Origin: Narthecium ossifragum
Lineage: Eukaryota > Streptophyta > Magnoliopsida > Dioscoreales > Nartheciaceae
Direction of reading: 5' to 3'
Assembly: GCA_963920575.1 (NCBI GenBank)
Contig: OY986973.1
Coordinates: 19,139,851 to 19,203,850 of the forward strand
Length of the DNA stretch: 64,000 bases
Each line of letters starts with the position of its first letter. Position 1 is the stretch's first letter. The position numbers and the translations under genes were made by a program. Shown here in pieces: positions 1-11,576 of the stretch. Under the pieces are notes generated by a model. It ran no database searches. It had not been told where the DNA came from and saw nothing but the letters and a program-made list of their open reading frames with translations.

Positions 1-630
1 CTCGCGGTAGGGCTAGGAATGAAGGTGGAGGCCAGGGCACCGCGCGTCTTAAAGGGCTCGGGAATGGACTGGGGAATGCTGGGCCAGGGACTAATGGGCC
101 AACCCGGAAAACATGGGCCCAGTTAGTAGGACAACCAAAGAAAACATGGGCTAGGCTTAATAGGTTTCGGCCTATTGAGAATTGAATGTTGGAGCTCGAT
201 GACGACGAATTAGCTGGTATGTCTTTACATGAGCTGGGCTAGTATGCTCGCGAGAGGAAGCCCTGATACAGGCCTGGCCCTCTGGTCATACCAAGAGAAT
301 ATAAGACCTACCACGATGTAGCTCAAGAGCAGTGACCATTGGAATGGACGAGGAAACCATGGAGGGATGTCATCAAGCTGCGGTTGAAGCGATGGACCAA
401 GCACTGCATAGCAACACACTGATGCTTTTGATCAAAGATGGAGAAGAGGACGACCTGGGCCAAGAAATGGAGGAAGGAGAGGCGCGCTCGATCCCACCAG
501 GCTTCACTCCTGTGTGCGATGACGTGGAAATGGAGGAGGAAGTCGTGCTGGTGACTGGGGGAATGGCTAAAAAGATTTAAACCACAGCTTCAAGGGACGA
601 GCATCCCTATATGAAGGGTGGCCCATGATG
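1..630 (+). pseudogene. LINE ORF1 3' region, degenerate
   Basis: This is the upstream part of an L1-type LINE whose beginning lies outside the window. A frame at 332-580 encodes an 82-residue acidic peptide ending in a Lys-Lys-Ile terminus, followed by about 50 bases before the degenerate start of the endonuclease reading frame. Position immediately before the endonuclease is what suggests this is the tail of ORF1, the nucleic-acid-binding protein of plant LINEs. No zinc knuckle is visible in this part. Identity as ORF1 is an inference from gene order, not from a recognisable domain. Confidence 0.5.
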
Positions 631-1083
631 AGAGCGATAGCATGAAATTTTCACGGGTTGGGGCCAATAAGAGCAGTAACTGCATGTCGGAGGTTACTTC
701 AGAAGCAGAGGCTTGATTTCTTATTTTTACTGGAAACGGTCGTTGTGGATGCTAATATGGATTTTGTTAAGAGGAAGCTGGGACCTAGATGGAAGACCTT
801 CCTCCTGCCTTCCAAGGGCCATCATGGGGGAATCCTTGCTGTATGGAAGGCGGAGTTTGGTAGGGTTCAATTCAGACAGATCATTGACCAAGCTATACAT
901 GGAGTAATTACAACCGAAGGGGTTGACCAATGGTTTATATTTGTGGTGTACGCTGCTCGCTGTTGCCAGGAACGTCGAGTGCTGTGGGAGGCCTTGACAA
1001 AACTAAGCAATTGGGGGTGGCCTCACTTAATCATTGGTGAACTCAATATCATTGCAAGCTCAGATGAAAAGAGAGGGGGCAGG
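631..1083 (+). pseudogene. LINE ORF2 endonuclease domain, 5' fragment
   Basis: This is the start of LINE ORF2, the apurinic/apyrimidinic-type endonuclease that nicks target DNA. The reading frame from 658 keeps the family pattern: a Gly-Pro-Ile-Arg-Ala-Val stretch, the catalytic Glu in FLFLLET, and later HLIIGELN where intact copies normally have GDFN, so one catalytic-site residue is changed. The usual start (Met-Lys-Ile-x-Ser-Trp-Asn-Cys) has lost bases: ATG at 631 is followed by a frameshift before the conserved part. The domain is cut at 1083 by an LTR retrotransposon and resumes at 9636. The copy is clearly dead. Confidence 0.8.
1079..1083. repeat. Target site duplication GCAGG (left)
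   Basis: Five bases GCAGG lie directly before the TG of the left LTR at 1084 and again at 9631-9635 directly after the CA of the right LTR. Five-base duplications are what LTR-retrotransposon integrases make. The two copies are identical. Confidence 0.93.
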
Positions 1084-2805
1084 TGATACGACTTGAAAAG
1101 TGTCAGTCCTTAACAAGTCTACTCAAAATTACAAATTTATAATCAAACTACTAACTAACTACTTTAGGGGTAGATAGCAGTGAGTCCGAGTCGAATCCAC
1201 AGGGAATGTGTAGGAAAATAATTAAACTACTAAATTCAATCTAAGTATTCCTACCGATAAGTTGATAAAAGATTTAGGATTTAAATTAAACTAATACTAA
1301 AGGATTTATAAATGCGATAAAAGATACCAGGGAATTCTTAATCAATAATCAAGATTCTACCAAGTCTTTCTAAGATCAGGGCATGTAATCACGATGAATG
1401 GCTTTTTAATAGTTGATAAGTGAATGGCTAGTTCTCCCTATCACTCAACAAGTTCTGTTTAGGATTCCTTGTTGGCAAGAACAATTATCTAAATGTCAGT
1501 AACCGAATGATTAGTTACGTTCACTGCTAATGAACCCTTTTATTAGAATGAATTCATCGCAAGTAACATTACGGATATGGATTTAGGTGTAAGATCAAGA
1601 TGGGTTTAGCATCTTGATGGCCAAATCTACAAAAGTAGGATGCATGAAGGATTAGGGATGGAACGTAGTGGGACTAGCACTACTATAGTGGGACTAGCAC
1701 TATACAATCCCAAACTACAAAGAAGATTTAATCCGAGATACCATGGGACAAGCATGGCCCTCTTATTTGGATGAATCCAATCCAAGCCCTAACATACACA
1801 AGCTCCGGAATCAAGTGCAAACAAGAACAATCCATACATCCAACATGAAATCGACACCAAGGTATAAAAGAAATAGAAATTAATCCATATAAGCCAATCG
1901 ATAAGGTATACAAGCCCTAGATCTAAGAAATCCCTAATAGAAACCCTAGTTACATCATAAGAATCCCATGGTAAAAAGTTTAGCTACTCATCTTTAGGGT
2001 TTGATCCATAGATGAAGGTTGATGAAGCTCTTCCGCCATGGATCTCCTCCAAAAGATCTCTAAAGAAAAGTTAAAAAGAAGAAAGAAACTGTTCTCCCTC
2101 TCCAAGAGAGAAGAAAGACCCTGAAAAACCCTAAAAGATGCCTATTTATAGCCTAGGTATCACCCTTAACTCGAATTAGATCTGAACCGTTGATTTTCTT
2201 CACTGCGAAGGTAGAATCGATCCCTCCAGGGGTGTCGGATCGATCCTTTACATCAAAATCTTCAGTTTCTGGCTTTTCCCGAGTCCGATCGATCGGACTA
2301 TAGGTGTCGGATCGATCGGACTCAGTAGGATGGATGGAGGGATCGATCTGACTATGTACAGCTGAAAAGTATGCATTATGTCAGGTTTCTGCATAGACAG
2401 ATCGATCCTACTCTAGGTGTCGGATCGATCGGACTTTCCAGCGTATTTACTGTCTTGCCATCCAGACTGCGCCATCGGTACTCAAATTGCCGTAACTTCC
2501 TTTAGAAAACTCGGAATCACGAATCGAAAAATTCTCCAGAAACTAGACTTCAAGAGCTTTCCAACCATATATGGCACGTCATCTGGTTCTTCTTGAGCAG
2601 GTATAGGTTAATCCTCAAAGATGGCCCACCTTTGCTCCTTTGACTTCGCAGGTTCGTTATTTGTTCGTTTTAGCACCAAACATAATCTAATCTTCATTGA
2701 AGGCTCTTATACCTGAAATACATCATAGATTATCAAAATAGCATTACTCGGAGACTAATAAGATCTCGTTAAAAGGGTGATTTGTGCACTTTTCAAGTCT
2801 TATCA
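1084..2805 (-). repeat. 3' LTR (left copy) of the non-autonomous retrotransposon
   Basis: This LTR matches 7910-9630 along its whole length with few visible differences (for example GTGTCAGTCC here against GTGTCGTTCC there). Its ends are near-palindromic: TGATACGACTTGAAAAG at one side and CTTTTCAAGTCTTATCA at the other. Between about 2205 and 2440 it carries several copies of GATCGATC or close variants. Confidence 0.93.
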
Positions 2806-2822
2806 CACCCTCCAACTTGATC
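2806..2822 (-). other. Polypurine tract next to the 3' LTR
   Basis: Read on the minus strand, the bases just before the LTR are GATCAAGTTGGAGGGTG. The GGAGGG core directly at the LTR edge is the expected plus-strand priming site of an LTR retrotransposon. It is a short and imperfect purine run. Confidence 0.6.
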
Positions 2823-3375
2823 TTTGCTAGTCCTCGAGCAAAGCAAACAAAATTAAAACTAAAGCAGTAAATCTAACTAGCCACTTTCGTAGGTCTCACG
2901 ATTACACTTAGCATGTGTAACAAGCCTTTAAACCCCTGGGTGGCCCCGGTGGAGGAGTTATAGTCTCCTGAGGGTTTCCAGCGATGATACCCACAAACAT
3001 CTATACATCCCCTTTAACATGTCATCAGAACTCCATTATAATACTCATTAATTCCAATGCATCAACCAGAAATAATATCCATGAATATATTCTTTAATTC
3101 ATATTCACATAAAAGTAGAGCAAAGCAAAACATGTCATAGCACAGTTCCAATACTTCAACATATTTAATTATGATTCAGAAATAACTTTAACTCTCCAGT
3201 GTGTGAATAATGTTCCACATGCATCGGAATATCCATTATATCCAAACATTCAACCATTCAAGATTACAATCCTAAGCACATATTTTCCACTATCACATAA
3301 CAATAACTGCTTCTTCTTTTTTTTCTTTTTTTCTTTTTTTTTTCTTTTGTTTTTCACAAGGAAAATCACCCATTT

Positions 3376-3530
3376 TACGCGAACAACATGCTAATCAGGC
3401 ACATTACCCGGTTACTAAGATGAAATCCTGTTATTTTTTTCTTTTCATTCATAAGGACTTTCAACCGTTTTACGCGAACACCATGCTGATTAGGCACCCT
3501 ACCCGGTTACTAAGTTGAAAGCCTTACACT
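3376..3530. repeat. Direct duplication in the retrotransposon 3' region
   Basis: Two similar segments of about 55 bases, each containing ACGCGAACA and CCCGGTTACTAAG, start near 3376 and 3467. They are separated by T-rich sequence (3315-3345 and 3430-3445). No gene is seen here; it is part of the untranslated 3' side of the minus-strand element. The rest of 2823-3950 is AT-rich and shows no coding signal. Confidence 0.6.
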
Positions 3531-3949
3531 TGCCAACACATTTTTTTGTTACGAACAGAAAATTGCATGTGTTCATGTATCTTCTGTGACATGACAGAGA
3601 ACTGTAGATCTATCCTAGTCTCATGCTTAAAATCTAACTTCAACTCCTAAACATGTGAAAGTGCTCAAGTGCAATAAGATCTGTCAAGTTATCTAAATCA
3701 TGGTAAAAGTGTTAAAGTATAGAACTTATGTCATGCATAGCTAAATTTACTGAATCTTATATGATATATAAATTTCTGAATAATTCATAAGACAAATTTC
3801 TAAATCAAGTATCTTTCTCAATAAGTCTCATAATTTCATTCTTCTGACATAATCTAGGGGATGTATAATAGTTGGTTATCATAAAATAAATAAATAAACA
3901 TGAATTCCTAGAATTCTACCCCCCAACTTAAATGTAATTGTCGAGGTAG

Positions 3950-5060
3950 GGGTCGGTATGGAACAATGGTCGGCACCACGCGGTAGATATCGCTCCGCGT
4001 CGGCTGCACGGAGGCTCAGGCAAGGGCGCGTACGACGAAGCAGTGGCTATGAGAGTAATGTAGGGGCTTTGGGGATGATTGTGTGGAGTAGAATGTTGGT
4101 GGAGGGACGTGGAGTGGAATGGAGGTCGAAGGCGAGAAGATCCGGTCGGAAGGGGCGGTGGCCTGCCGGTCGGAGAAAGGGAAACGGAACAGAAACACTG
4201 GCTAGACGAGGAAGAAGGGACACAACGGCAACGAAGAAGGGGAAACTAAGGCACAAAGGGAAAATGGAAGAGCCGGAACACGAAACTTTTGTCGCCGGAA
4301 TCCGGTGAACTCCATGGCAGCCCATGGGTTCTGTAGTTGCAACAGCTAGAAACAGGGGAGGTGGGAACGAGAGAGAGGAAAGGACTGAGAAACAGAAGAG
4401 TTGGCTGACACAGGGCGGAGTCACGCCACCCTGGTCTGGATGGCTCGACCAGCCGGCAACGAACGCCGGCGAGCAACGAGCAAAGAAGGACGGCTGGAAG
4501 GAAAGAAAAACAAAGCACGGCTGGAAGGATAGGAAAAATAGAGCAGCGACGACGAAGGAAGGGAAGAAAAGAAGGGAGAAGGAAGGGAAGGTGGGCGCCG
4601 GCCTTGGCCGCCGGTGTCATTGGTCAAGACCCATGGCGAAAGCCTTGGGTTCCGCCGCGGATGGAAGGAACAGAGAAGAATGAGACGGCCAGAAACAGGG
4701 GATGGGGAAGAAAATCCACGAAAACCACGATGATGGAAAGAAGGAGCAAGAAAAGAAAAACAAGAAACAATCACGGAGGAGGAGAGAACGAAAACAAAGG
4801 ATGGAATGCGGTGGACACCGGCCGTGATGGCTGGTATCATTGGTTGGAATGTATGGCGAAAACCATGGGTTCTACCGTGTAGACACACACAAGAGATTGA
4901 AAGAGCATGGTGTAGAGGGGAAGAAGACACGTTGGAGTCTTACCAGAAGGATGGAAACGCCTGGAGGAGCACGCCAGGACCGGAGACAACGTCGGAGATC
5001 TCAGCCGGAAGTAGAGGATTGGGTAAAGACGACGGTCGCGGAGCAAGGGAGGTCTATATA
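3950..5060. repeat. Purine-rich tract with three diverged repeat units
   Basis: This stretch of the retrotransposon is strongly purine-rich on plus (GAA, GGA, AGG runs). It contains three diverged copies of a unit built around CCATGGGTTCT or CCTTGGGTTCC and, in two of them, CAGAAACAGGGGA (near 4290-4360, 4605-4720, 4810-4890). Long open frames occur in several frames on both strands because stop codons are rare in such composition. None looks like a known protein. A captured host fragment that then duplicated is possible but unproven. Confidence 0.5.
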
Positions 5061-5189
5061 GTCCACTTAAGGAATCCTAGTTGAAGTAGGGATAAGAATA
5101 GGAAGGCAACAACCAATTATGGCCCAACTCAGAGTTGAGTCCGACTTGAAGACGGCGACGGCGGCGGTGCAAACCATGTGAGTTTTAGA

Positions 5190-5800
5190 AGAACTCGAGC
5201 AGGATCGATCGGATTAGACCAGTTGGATCGATCGCCATACGGACGCATCATGTGCGATCGGATGATATAGTGAAGAAACAGGCCTGATCGATCGAATTAT
5301 TTTAGAAGGATCGATCCGACTTACTCGACTAGACTCATTGAGAAGGATGGATAGAGGGATCGATCGGTAGGTGACTCGTCCAAAACACCACGTTCTGTTA
5401 CCAATAAATAGTTACGTACGATCGATCCTACTCTGGAGGAGGGATCGATCCTACTACCTTAGATGATCTATTATTACCGGAGGGATAGAAAGATCGATCG
5501 GAAGGTGTAGTGTAGAAAACACCACGTTCTGTCACGATAAAAGGAACTAGTAAGATCGATCCCTCTCCCAAGGCACGATCGATCCGACTACCTTACGGAG
5601 TAGAGTTTAGATGGAGGGATAGAAGGATCGATCGGAAGGTGGAGTGAAGAAAACACAACGTTCTGTCAAAGTTAAATACCCACCTTGGATCGATCCATGG
5701 GGAAGGTGGGATCGATCCGACCAATGCCCAATGAAAACTGTGTGTGAAGCGAAGAAGGATCGATCCTACCCTGTGGGGACGGATCGATCGCTCTCAATGA
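5190..5800. repeat. Dense GATCGATC palindrome cluster (retrotransposon interior)
   Basis: About sixteen copies of GATCGATC occur in roughly 600 bases, most in contexts such as AGGATCGATCC or GGATCGATCGG, separated by 20 to 60 bases of varied sequence. Two diverged longer units containing AACACCACGTTCTGT and AACACAACGTTCTGT recur as well, so the tract is a diverged tandem array. The same palindrome marks this element's LTRs and the solo LTRs elsewhere in the window. Confidence 0.85.
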
Positions 5801-6098
5801 AACGTGAGAAAATGCATAATAAACCTGAGAATTAAGCCGCTAAACACCATGTAAAAATACGGACCTCTCCAGGCTATAAGAATTCAAGCATATACACCCC
5901 AAGCTAACAATTAACACGACCATCAACTGGCAGCGATGACCGCATTATCAAACAATCAAAAACAAATATGCAAATAAGTAGAAATGAAACAAGCATGCGA
6001 AAAAAAACTTAAAAGAAAACTCAGTTAAAACAAATCAAGGATGGGTTGCCTCCCATCAAGCGCTTGGTTTAACGTCTCTAGCTCGACACAATGCAAGC

Positions 6099-7619
6099 TC
6101 AACTAAAATTGAGTTTGGGTGGTTGGTGGTTCCAGGTGAAGAAATACATGGACCGAAGAATAGAGAAGACATGCAAATATAACTCATCAAAGATGAAAAA
6201 CAGGTGCCAGGTAAGGAAATCATTAACAATTTTAGTCAGTGGCCAATCACCATCCTGCAAATCATGTGTTTCAATAGCTCTGTTCATCATTAGATAGGCT
6301 TTTGGTGGCCTATGGTTAAAAATATAGAAATACATGCATTGAAGGATGGAGAGGAGGTGCAAACATGCTTTATCAAAGAAGAAAGGAGAATTCATGGCAA
6401 ATACTTCATTATAAGCTTTAGGCATTGGCCAATTGTCGTTTTCCAAGCCATGGATTTCAATAAATGGAGTCATCATCAAGTGGTTCCTTGGTGGCCGATG
6501 ATTTAAAGTATAGAAATACATGGTCCGAAGAAGAGTAAAGTCATGCAGACATGCTTCATCAAAGAAGAAGGGAATGTTCGTAACAAACAAAGAACTTGAA
6601 AGACAAGAAGTCTTGCATAAATCTTTGATGAAGCTACAATCAAATTCAGCATGATCTAAGAAATTCGGAAAAACAAGGTTTGGTATCTCATAATGTTCAA
6701 CAAGTATGGATGAAGTAAAGGGTAGAGGCTCAAAGTGAGGTTTCCTAAAGGAGGTCTCACAAGGATCATCCAAGTCATCATAAACATCATCCGTCACATC
6801 AAAGATCGACATGTGATTTGTACATGAAACTTCATCAATATATGCATCAAGATTAGATAAGGCCTCATAAACAACTTCATGAACCGGCCAATTAATATCA
6901 ACATGACTTACGGGAGGTATCAAATCATGCATGCATTCCTCAATACCATTACCATCAAGAAACACCGGAGTGACTGATTCATCCACATCATCAGGTAAAA
7001 TATCATCCACAGTATCACGAACCGGTAATACCTCAAAAGGAATCTCAGCATTGAATGCATCATAAGCGTTGGTAAGATGACCATCATAAGCATTATCATC
7101 AACACTAGGAGGCACTACCTCATTCACACAACCATCAGCCTCATCATAATATGAATCCATCAAAGAAGCGATTTGTCCCATTCGGGCTTGTATATTAGCT
7201 ATTAATTGTGAATGAGAATGTATAAGTTGACTTTGTGCCTCAAAAGTCTCTAAAGCTTTAAGAATCCTTTCCTTTACAGCTGGATCTATTTGTGGTTGTG
7301 GTGCAAGGGGAAGGGATGGCTCATATCAATGTTGAGGTGGTGAGTATTGTGTTTGAGGAAGATAAGAGGGTTCAAAACTAGGTGCAAAATATTGGTCCGG
7401 TATACTCATACCTTGAAGTTGAACATTGGGAGGATAGTAACCTTGGAATTGCAAATCATGGTATGGATGATCACTCAAATCCAGATCATATGGGTATGAA
7501 TGAGAATCATAAGACGGGTTTGAGAAATTATTTGTATCGTTAACATAAGCGGGTGCATAACTAGATGATAAAAAATAATCGTTCAACGTGGCACCCGGTG
7601 GTACATAATTATCGGCCAT
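6099..7619 (-). pseudogene. Retrotransposon-encoded protein of unknown family, one in-frame stop
   Basis: A frame of 507 codons runs from ATG at 7619, about 290 bases inside the primer-binding-site end, to a stop at 6099. One in-frame TGA (7326-7328) splits it after residue 97. The first part is rich in Tyr, Pro, Ser and Asp (it opens MADNYVPPGATLNDYFL). The middle (from about codon 100) has an amphipathic stretch then a strongly acidic region. The last third holds three copies of a unit of about 65 residues with the pattern FFFDEACLH...MYFY..NHRPPK...E.H.L...WP. I recognise no gag, protease, RT or integrase motif. It sits where gag normally lies, so it may be a gag-derived or accessory protein. 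Without the stop it would be one product, so I annotate it as broken. Confidence 0.6.
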
Positions 7620-7769
7620 GTATAACTAATTAATTAAACAAGGACCAAGCAAAAAGTTAGAAATAAATTACAAAGGGTTGGTCCAAACACGAGACGTCCG
7701 TCGTCGACCGTAAACCGTTGATTCTCCTCACGTCGGCGTCTCCTAACAACAAGAAGATATAGCAATGTA

Positions 7770-7830
7770 AGTATGAATTTTTTTTTTTTCTTTTCTTTTC
7801 CCTTTTTTTCGTTTTTTTTAATATGAAAGA
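7770..7830. repeat. T-rich low-complexity run
   Basis: Long runs of T broken by single C, G or A lie between the start of the internal frame and the primer-binding site. On the coding (minus) strand this is an A-rich leader. No other signal is seen. Confidence 0.7.
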
Positions 7831-7885
7831 AAATTTATAAGGAATATTAGACTAAGCAAAGCAATTCAATCATCTCCTATGGCAT

Positions 7886-7903
7886 TCCCCGGCAACGGCG
7901 TCA
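7886..7903 (-). other. Primer-binding site, tRNA-Asp type
   Basis: Read on minus, the sequence is TGACGCCGTTGCCGGGGA, six bases inside the 5' LTR. It matches the complement of the 3' end of plant tRNA-Asp (TGGCGCCGTTGCCGGGG) with one mismatch at the third base. This priming tRNA is common among plant Ty3/gypsy elements and fixes the element's orientation as minus. Confidence 0.88.
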
Positions 7904-7909
7904 AAGTTT

Positions 7910-9630
7910 TGATACGACTTGAAAAGTGTCGTTCCTTAACAAGTCTACTCAAAATTACAAATTTCTAATCAAACTACTAACTAACTACTTTAGGGGTAGA
8001 TAGCAGTGAGTCCGAGTCGAATCCACAGGGAATGCGTAGGAAAATAATTAAACTACTAAATTCAATCTAAGTATTCCTACCGATAAGTTGATAAAAGATT
8101 TAGGATTGAAATTAAACTAATACTAAAGGATTTATAAATGCGATAAAAGATACCAGGGAATTCTTAATCAATAACCAAGATTCTACCAAGTCTTCCTAAG
8201 ATCAGGGCATGTAATCACGATGAATGGCTTTCTAATAGTTGATAAGTGAATGGCTAGTTCTCCCTCTCACTCAACAAGTTCTGTTTAGGATTCCTTGTTG
8301 GCAAGAACAATTATCTAAATGTCAGTGACCAAATGATTAGTTACCTTCACTGCTAATGAACCCTCTTATTAGGATGAATTCATCGCAAGTAACATTACGG
8401 ATATGGTTTTAGGTGTAAGATCAAGATGGGTTTAGCATCTTGATGGCCAAATCTACAAAAGTAGGATGCATGAAGGATTAGGGATGGAACGTAGTGGGAC
8501 TAGCATTACTATAGTGGGACTAGCACTATACAATCCCTAACTACGAAGAAGATTTCATCCGAGATACCATGGGACTAGCATGGTCCTCTTATTTGGATGA
8601 ATCCAATCCAAGCCCTAACATACACAAACTCCGGAATCAAGTGCAAACAAGAACAATCCATACATCCAGCAAGAAATCGACACCAAGGTATAAAAGAAAT
8701 AGAAATCAATCCATATAAGCCAATCGATAAGGTATACAAGCCCTAGATCTAAGAAATCCCTAATAGAAACCCTAGTTACATCATAAGAATCCCATGGTAA
8801 AAAGTTTAGCTACTCATCTTTAGGGTTTGATCCATAGATGAAGGTTGATGAAGCTCTTCCGCCATGGATCTCCTTCAAAAGATCTCTAAAGAAAAGTTAA
8901 AAAGAAGAAAGAAACTGTTCTCCTTCTCCAAGAGAGAAGAAAGACCCTGAAAAACCCTAAAGATGCCTATTTATAGCCTAGGTATCACCCTTAACTCGGA
9001 TTAGATCTGAACCGTTGATTTTCTTCACTGCGAAGGTAGGATCGATCCCTCCAGGAGTGTCAGATCGATCCTTTACATCAAAATCTTCAGTTTCTGGCTT
9101 TTCCCGAGTCCGATCGATCGGACTATAGGTGTCGGATCGATCGGACTCAGTAGGATGGATGGAGGGATCGATCTGACTATGTACAGCTGAAAAGTATGCG
9201 TTCTGTCAGGTTTCTGCATAGACGGATCGATCCTACTCTAGGTGTCGGATCGATCAGACTTTCCAGCGTATTTACTGTCTTGCCATCCAGACTGCGCCAT
9301 CGGTACTCAAATTACCGTAACTTCCTCTAGGAAACTCGGAATTACGAACCATAAAATTCTCCAGAAACTAGACTTCAAGAGCTTTCCAACCATATATGGC
9401 ACATCATCTGGTGCGTCTTGAGAAGGTACAGCTTAATCTTCAAAGATGGCCCACCTTTGCTCCTTTGACTTCGCAAGTTCGTTATTTGTTCGTTTTAGCA
9501 CCAAACATGATCTAATCTTCATTGAAGGCTCTTATACCTGAAATACATCATAGATTATCAAAATAGCATTACTCGGAGATTAACAAGATCTCGTTAAAAG
9601 GGTGATTTGTGCACTTTTCAAGTCTTATCA
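7910..9630 (-). repeat. 5' LTR (right copy) of the non-autonomous retrotransposon
   Basis: This 1721-bp copy pairs with 1084-2805 and ends against the second GCAGG duplication at 9631-9635. It would hold the promoter for the element. Like its partner it contains several GATCGATC copies (about 9040-9260). Confidence 0.93.
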
Positions 9631-9635
9631 GCAGG
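9631..9635. repeat. Target site duplication GCAGG (right)
   Basis: This is the second copy of the five-base duplication. The interrupted LINE endonuclease sequence resumes right after it. Confidence 0.93.
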
Positions 9636-11576
9636 ATATTTAGATATAGCCGGGTTGTATCAGAGTTCCTATCTTTCACTGCAGGAAACAATTTGGTGGA
9701 TCTTGGCTTCAAAGGACCATCATTCACGTGGACTAATGGCAAGTTTGGACTTGCTAGAATGGACTTGCTAGAATTCAGGAGAGGTTAGACCGCGCATTGG
9801 GGGAATAAATTGTGGTGTGAGTGGTTCCATCACATGGAGGTTACTCACCTTCACAGGCATGGCTCGGATCATCGGGCCATCCTGATAGATTTGGTGCCTG
9901 ATACTACACCACCGGGTGCATCGCCGTTCAGGCTCCAGTAAGTGTGGAACCACGATCCAAAGTTTAAGGCAGGGGTTAAACGAGCTTGGCAGAGGAGGCA
10001 CAATGGGTCAATAAAGTACATATTCAGAGGCAAGTTGAAGGAAATAAGGAAGATGGTCGGGGTGGGACAGGAAAGATGTGTCCGAGGTTGCGCAGTCCAA
10101 GTCACAATTGCTTCAATATCTTCATGCTCTATATCTGGAGGAGGAACGGGGCCCTCTCTCGTTGGAGAAAGAACAGAGGATGAGAACGCTGGAGCATCAA
10201 TTGGCTGCCTTAGAAGTACAGATGACAAGCTGATTGCACAACATAGCCGACATCTGTGGGTAGCGGAAGGGGATAGGAATTCGAGGTCCTTTCATCAGGG
10301 GGTGAGGGTGCGGTCAGGCTACTCAAAAATTAAGGAAATAAGGAAAGAGGATGGCTCTGTTATTTCCTCGCATGAAAGCATATCGGGGGTAATGATTGAT
10401 TACTACAAAAACCTATGGGCTAAGGATGCTGGGTCCATAAGCATGCATCTTCCTCCGCTACCAAAAGTGCCTGCAGAGGCTAAACAGGGCATGATTGAAG
10501 AGGTCACGGAGGCTGAGGTATTGGATACTATGCATAAGATGGGCAGGGACAAATGCCCGGGACCAGATGGGTTACCAGCCGAATTCTTCATCGAACATTG
10601 GGAGGATGTAGGGGAGGACCTTGTGAAACTTGTCCAGGGATTCTACAATGAGACGAAGATGCAGAGTGGGTGGAATGATACATTTCTTACATTCATCCCG
10701 AAGTGCTCGCGGTCGAAGAGGATCAAAGACTATAGACCTATTAGTCTTTGTAATGTTGTTTACAAGATCATATCTTCAATTCTGGCTAACAGGATGAAAG
10801 GAGTGCTTCATGGCCTAATCAGCTTGGAACAGTCAGCTTTTATTGTAGGTAGGTCAATTCAAGACAACATTGCAGCAACGCAGGAGCTCATGCATACACT
10901 CCGACATGCATCGAAGGCCAAGCCGCTTATGGCAATCAATGTGGACATTCGGGCAGCCTATGACACGGTCAGATGGGTCTTTATCAGATGGGTGCTTTCT
11001 CAAATGGAGTTCCCTCAACAGTTGATTGACTGGATCATGGCATGCATTACAACAGCAAGATTCTCGCTCATAATCAACGACTGAGTATGTGGTTTTTTCT
11101 CGTCAGCTTGTGGCCTCCGTCAAGGCGATCCTATCTCCCCATACCTGTTTGTCATTGTACAGAAGGTGCTTAGCAGATTGATCCAAGTTCCGCTGCTTGC
11201 CTTAGAAGGGGTGACATATCCTAACTCGTCTTTTCAGATAAGTCACCTATTGTATGCTGACGACTGCCTACTAGTTACTTCAGCAAGGAAGGAGCAGGCA
11301 AAGAAGGTGGTCAACATCTTTCGAAGATACAAGCTATTGGCTGGTTTGGAAGTGAGTGAAGACAAATCTAGCATCAAATTCTCCCCGGTTACATCCATCA
11401 GAAGACGGAGGAGGATGTCTAGGATCATGGGTTTTGCGGAGAAGAAAGAGCAATGGCGAAATCTAGGAGCTCCCTTAGAGGTGAGAGAGCACTCAGAGCC
11501 TCTGATTTCAATTTTCTTTTGGATGATGTATAGAACAAATTGGTGGTATGGAGGAGCCCTATCAAAGCAATCGTAG
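9636..11576 (+). pseudogene. LINE ORF2 continued: endonuclease end and reverse transcriptase
   Basis: The LINE resumes with the end of the endonuclease (a DLGFKGPSFTWTNGKFG stretch near 9700), then stops and frameshifts. From 9942 the frame is open for 380 codons and continues, through one TGA at 11082-11084, to 11576. It contains the RT signatures in order: CPGPDGLPAEFF, YRPISLCNVVYKI, the motif A region NVDIRAAYDTV, GLRQGDPISPYLF and the catalytic YADD box at 11253-11264. Near 11450 the family string W.YLG.PL is altered and the frame is lost. This enzyme copies LINE RNA at the nicked target. The copy is inactive. Confidence 0.9.

Larger units (their letters stand above)
1084..9630 (-). mobile_element. 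Non-autonomous LTR retrotransposon inserted in a LINE
   Basis: The element has two LTRs of 1722 and 1721 bp, ending TG...CA, and a GCAGG target duplication. Orientation is minus. A primer-binding site complementary to tRNA-Asp lies at 7886-7903, and a purine tract lies beside the left LTR. The internal 5.1 kb contains one long damaged frame (6099-7619), a GATCGATC-rich tract, a GA-rich tract and an AT-rich tract. It has no reverse transcriptase, integrase, protease or zinc-knuckle motif that I can find. It therefore resembles a LARD-type element that would depend on proteins from a Ty3/gypsy relative. A short segment at about 6043-6071 reads on minus as AAGCGCTTGATGGGAGGCAA, a string often seen near the 3' side of plant Ty3/gypsy coding regions. 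The LTRs differ at only scattered bases, suggesting fairly recent insertion. Confidence 0.88.

Noticed and set aside
4016..4930. Several long open frames on both strands in the purine-rich tract
   Set aside because: Low-complexity composition removes stop codons; the frames overlap in most directions and none shows a domain.
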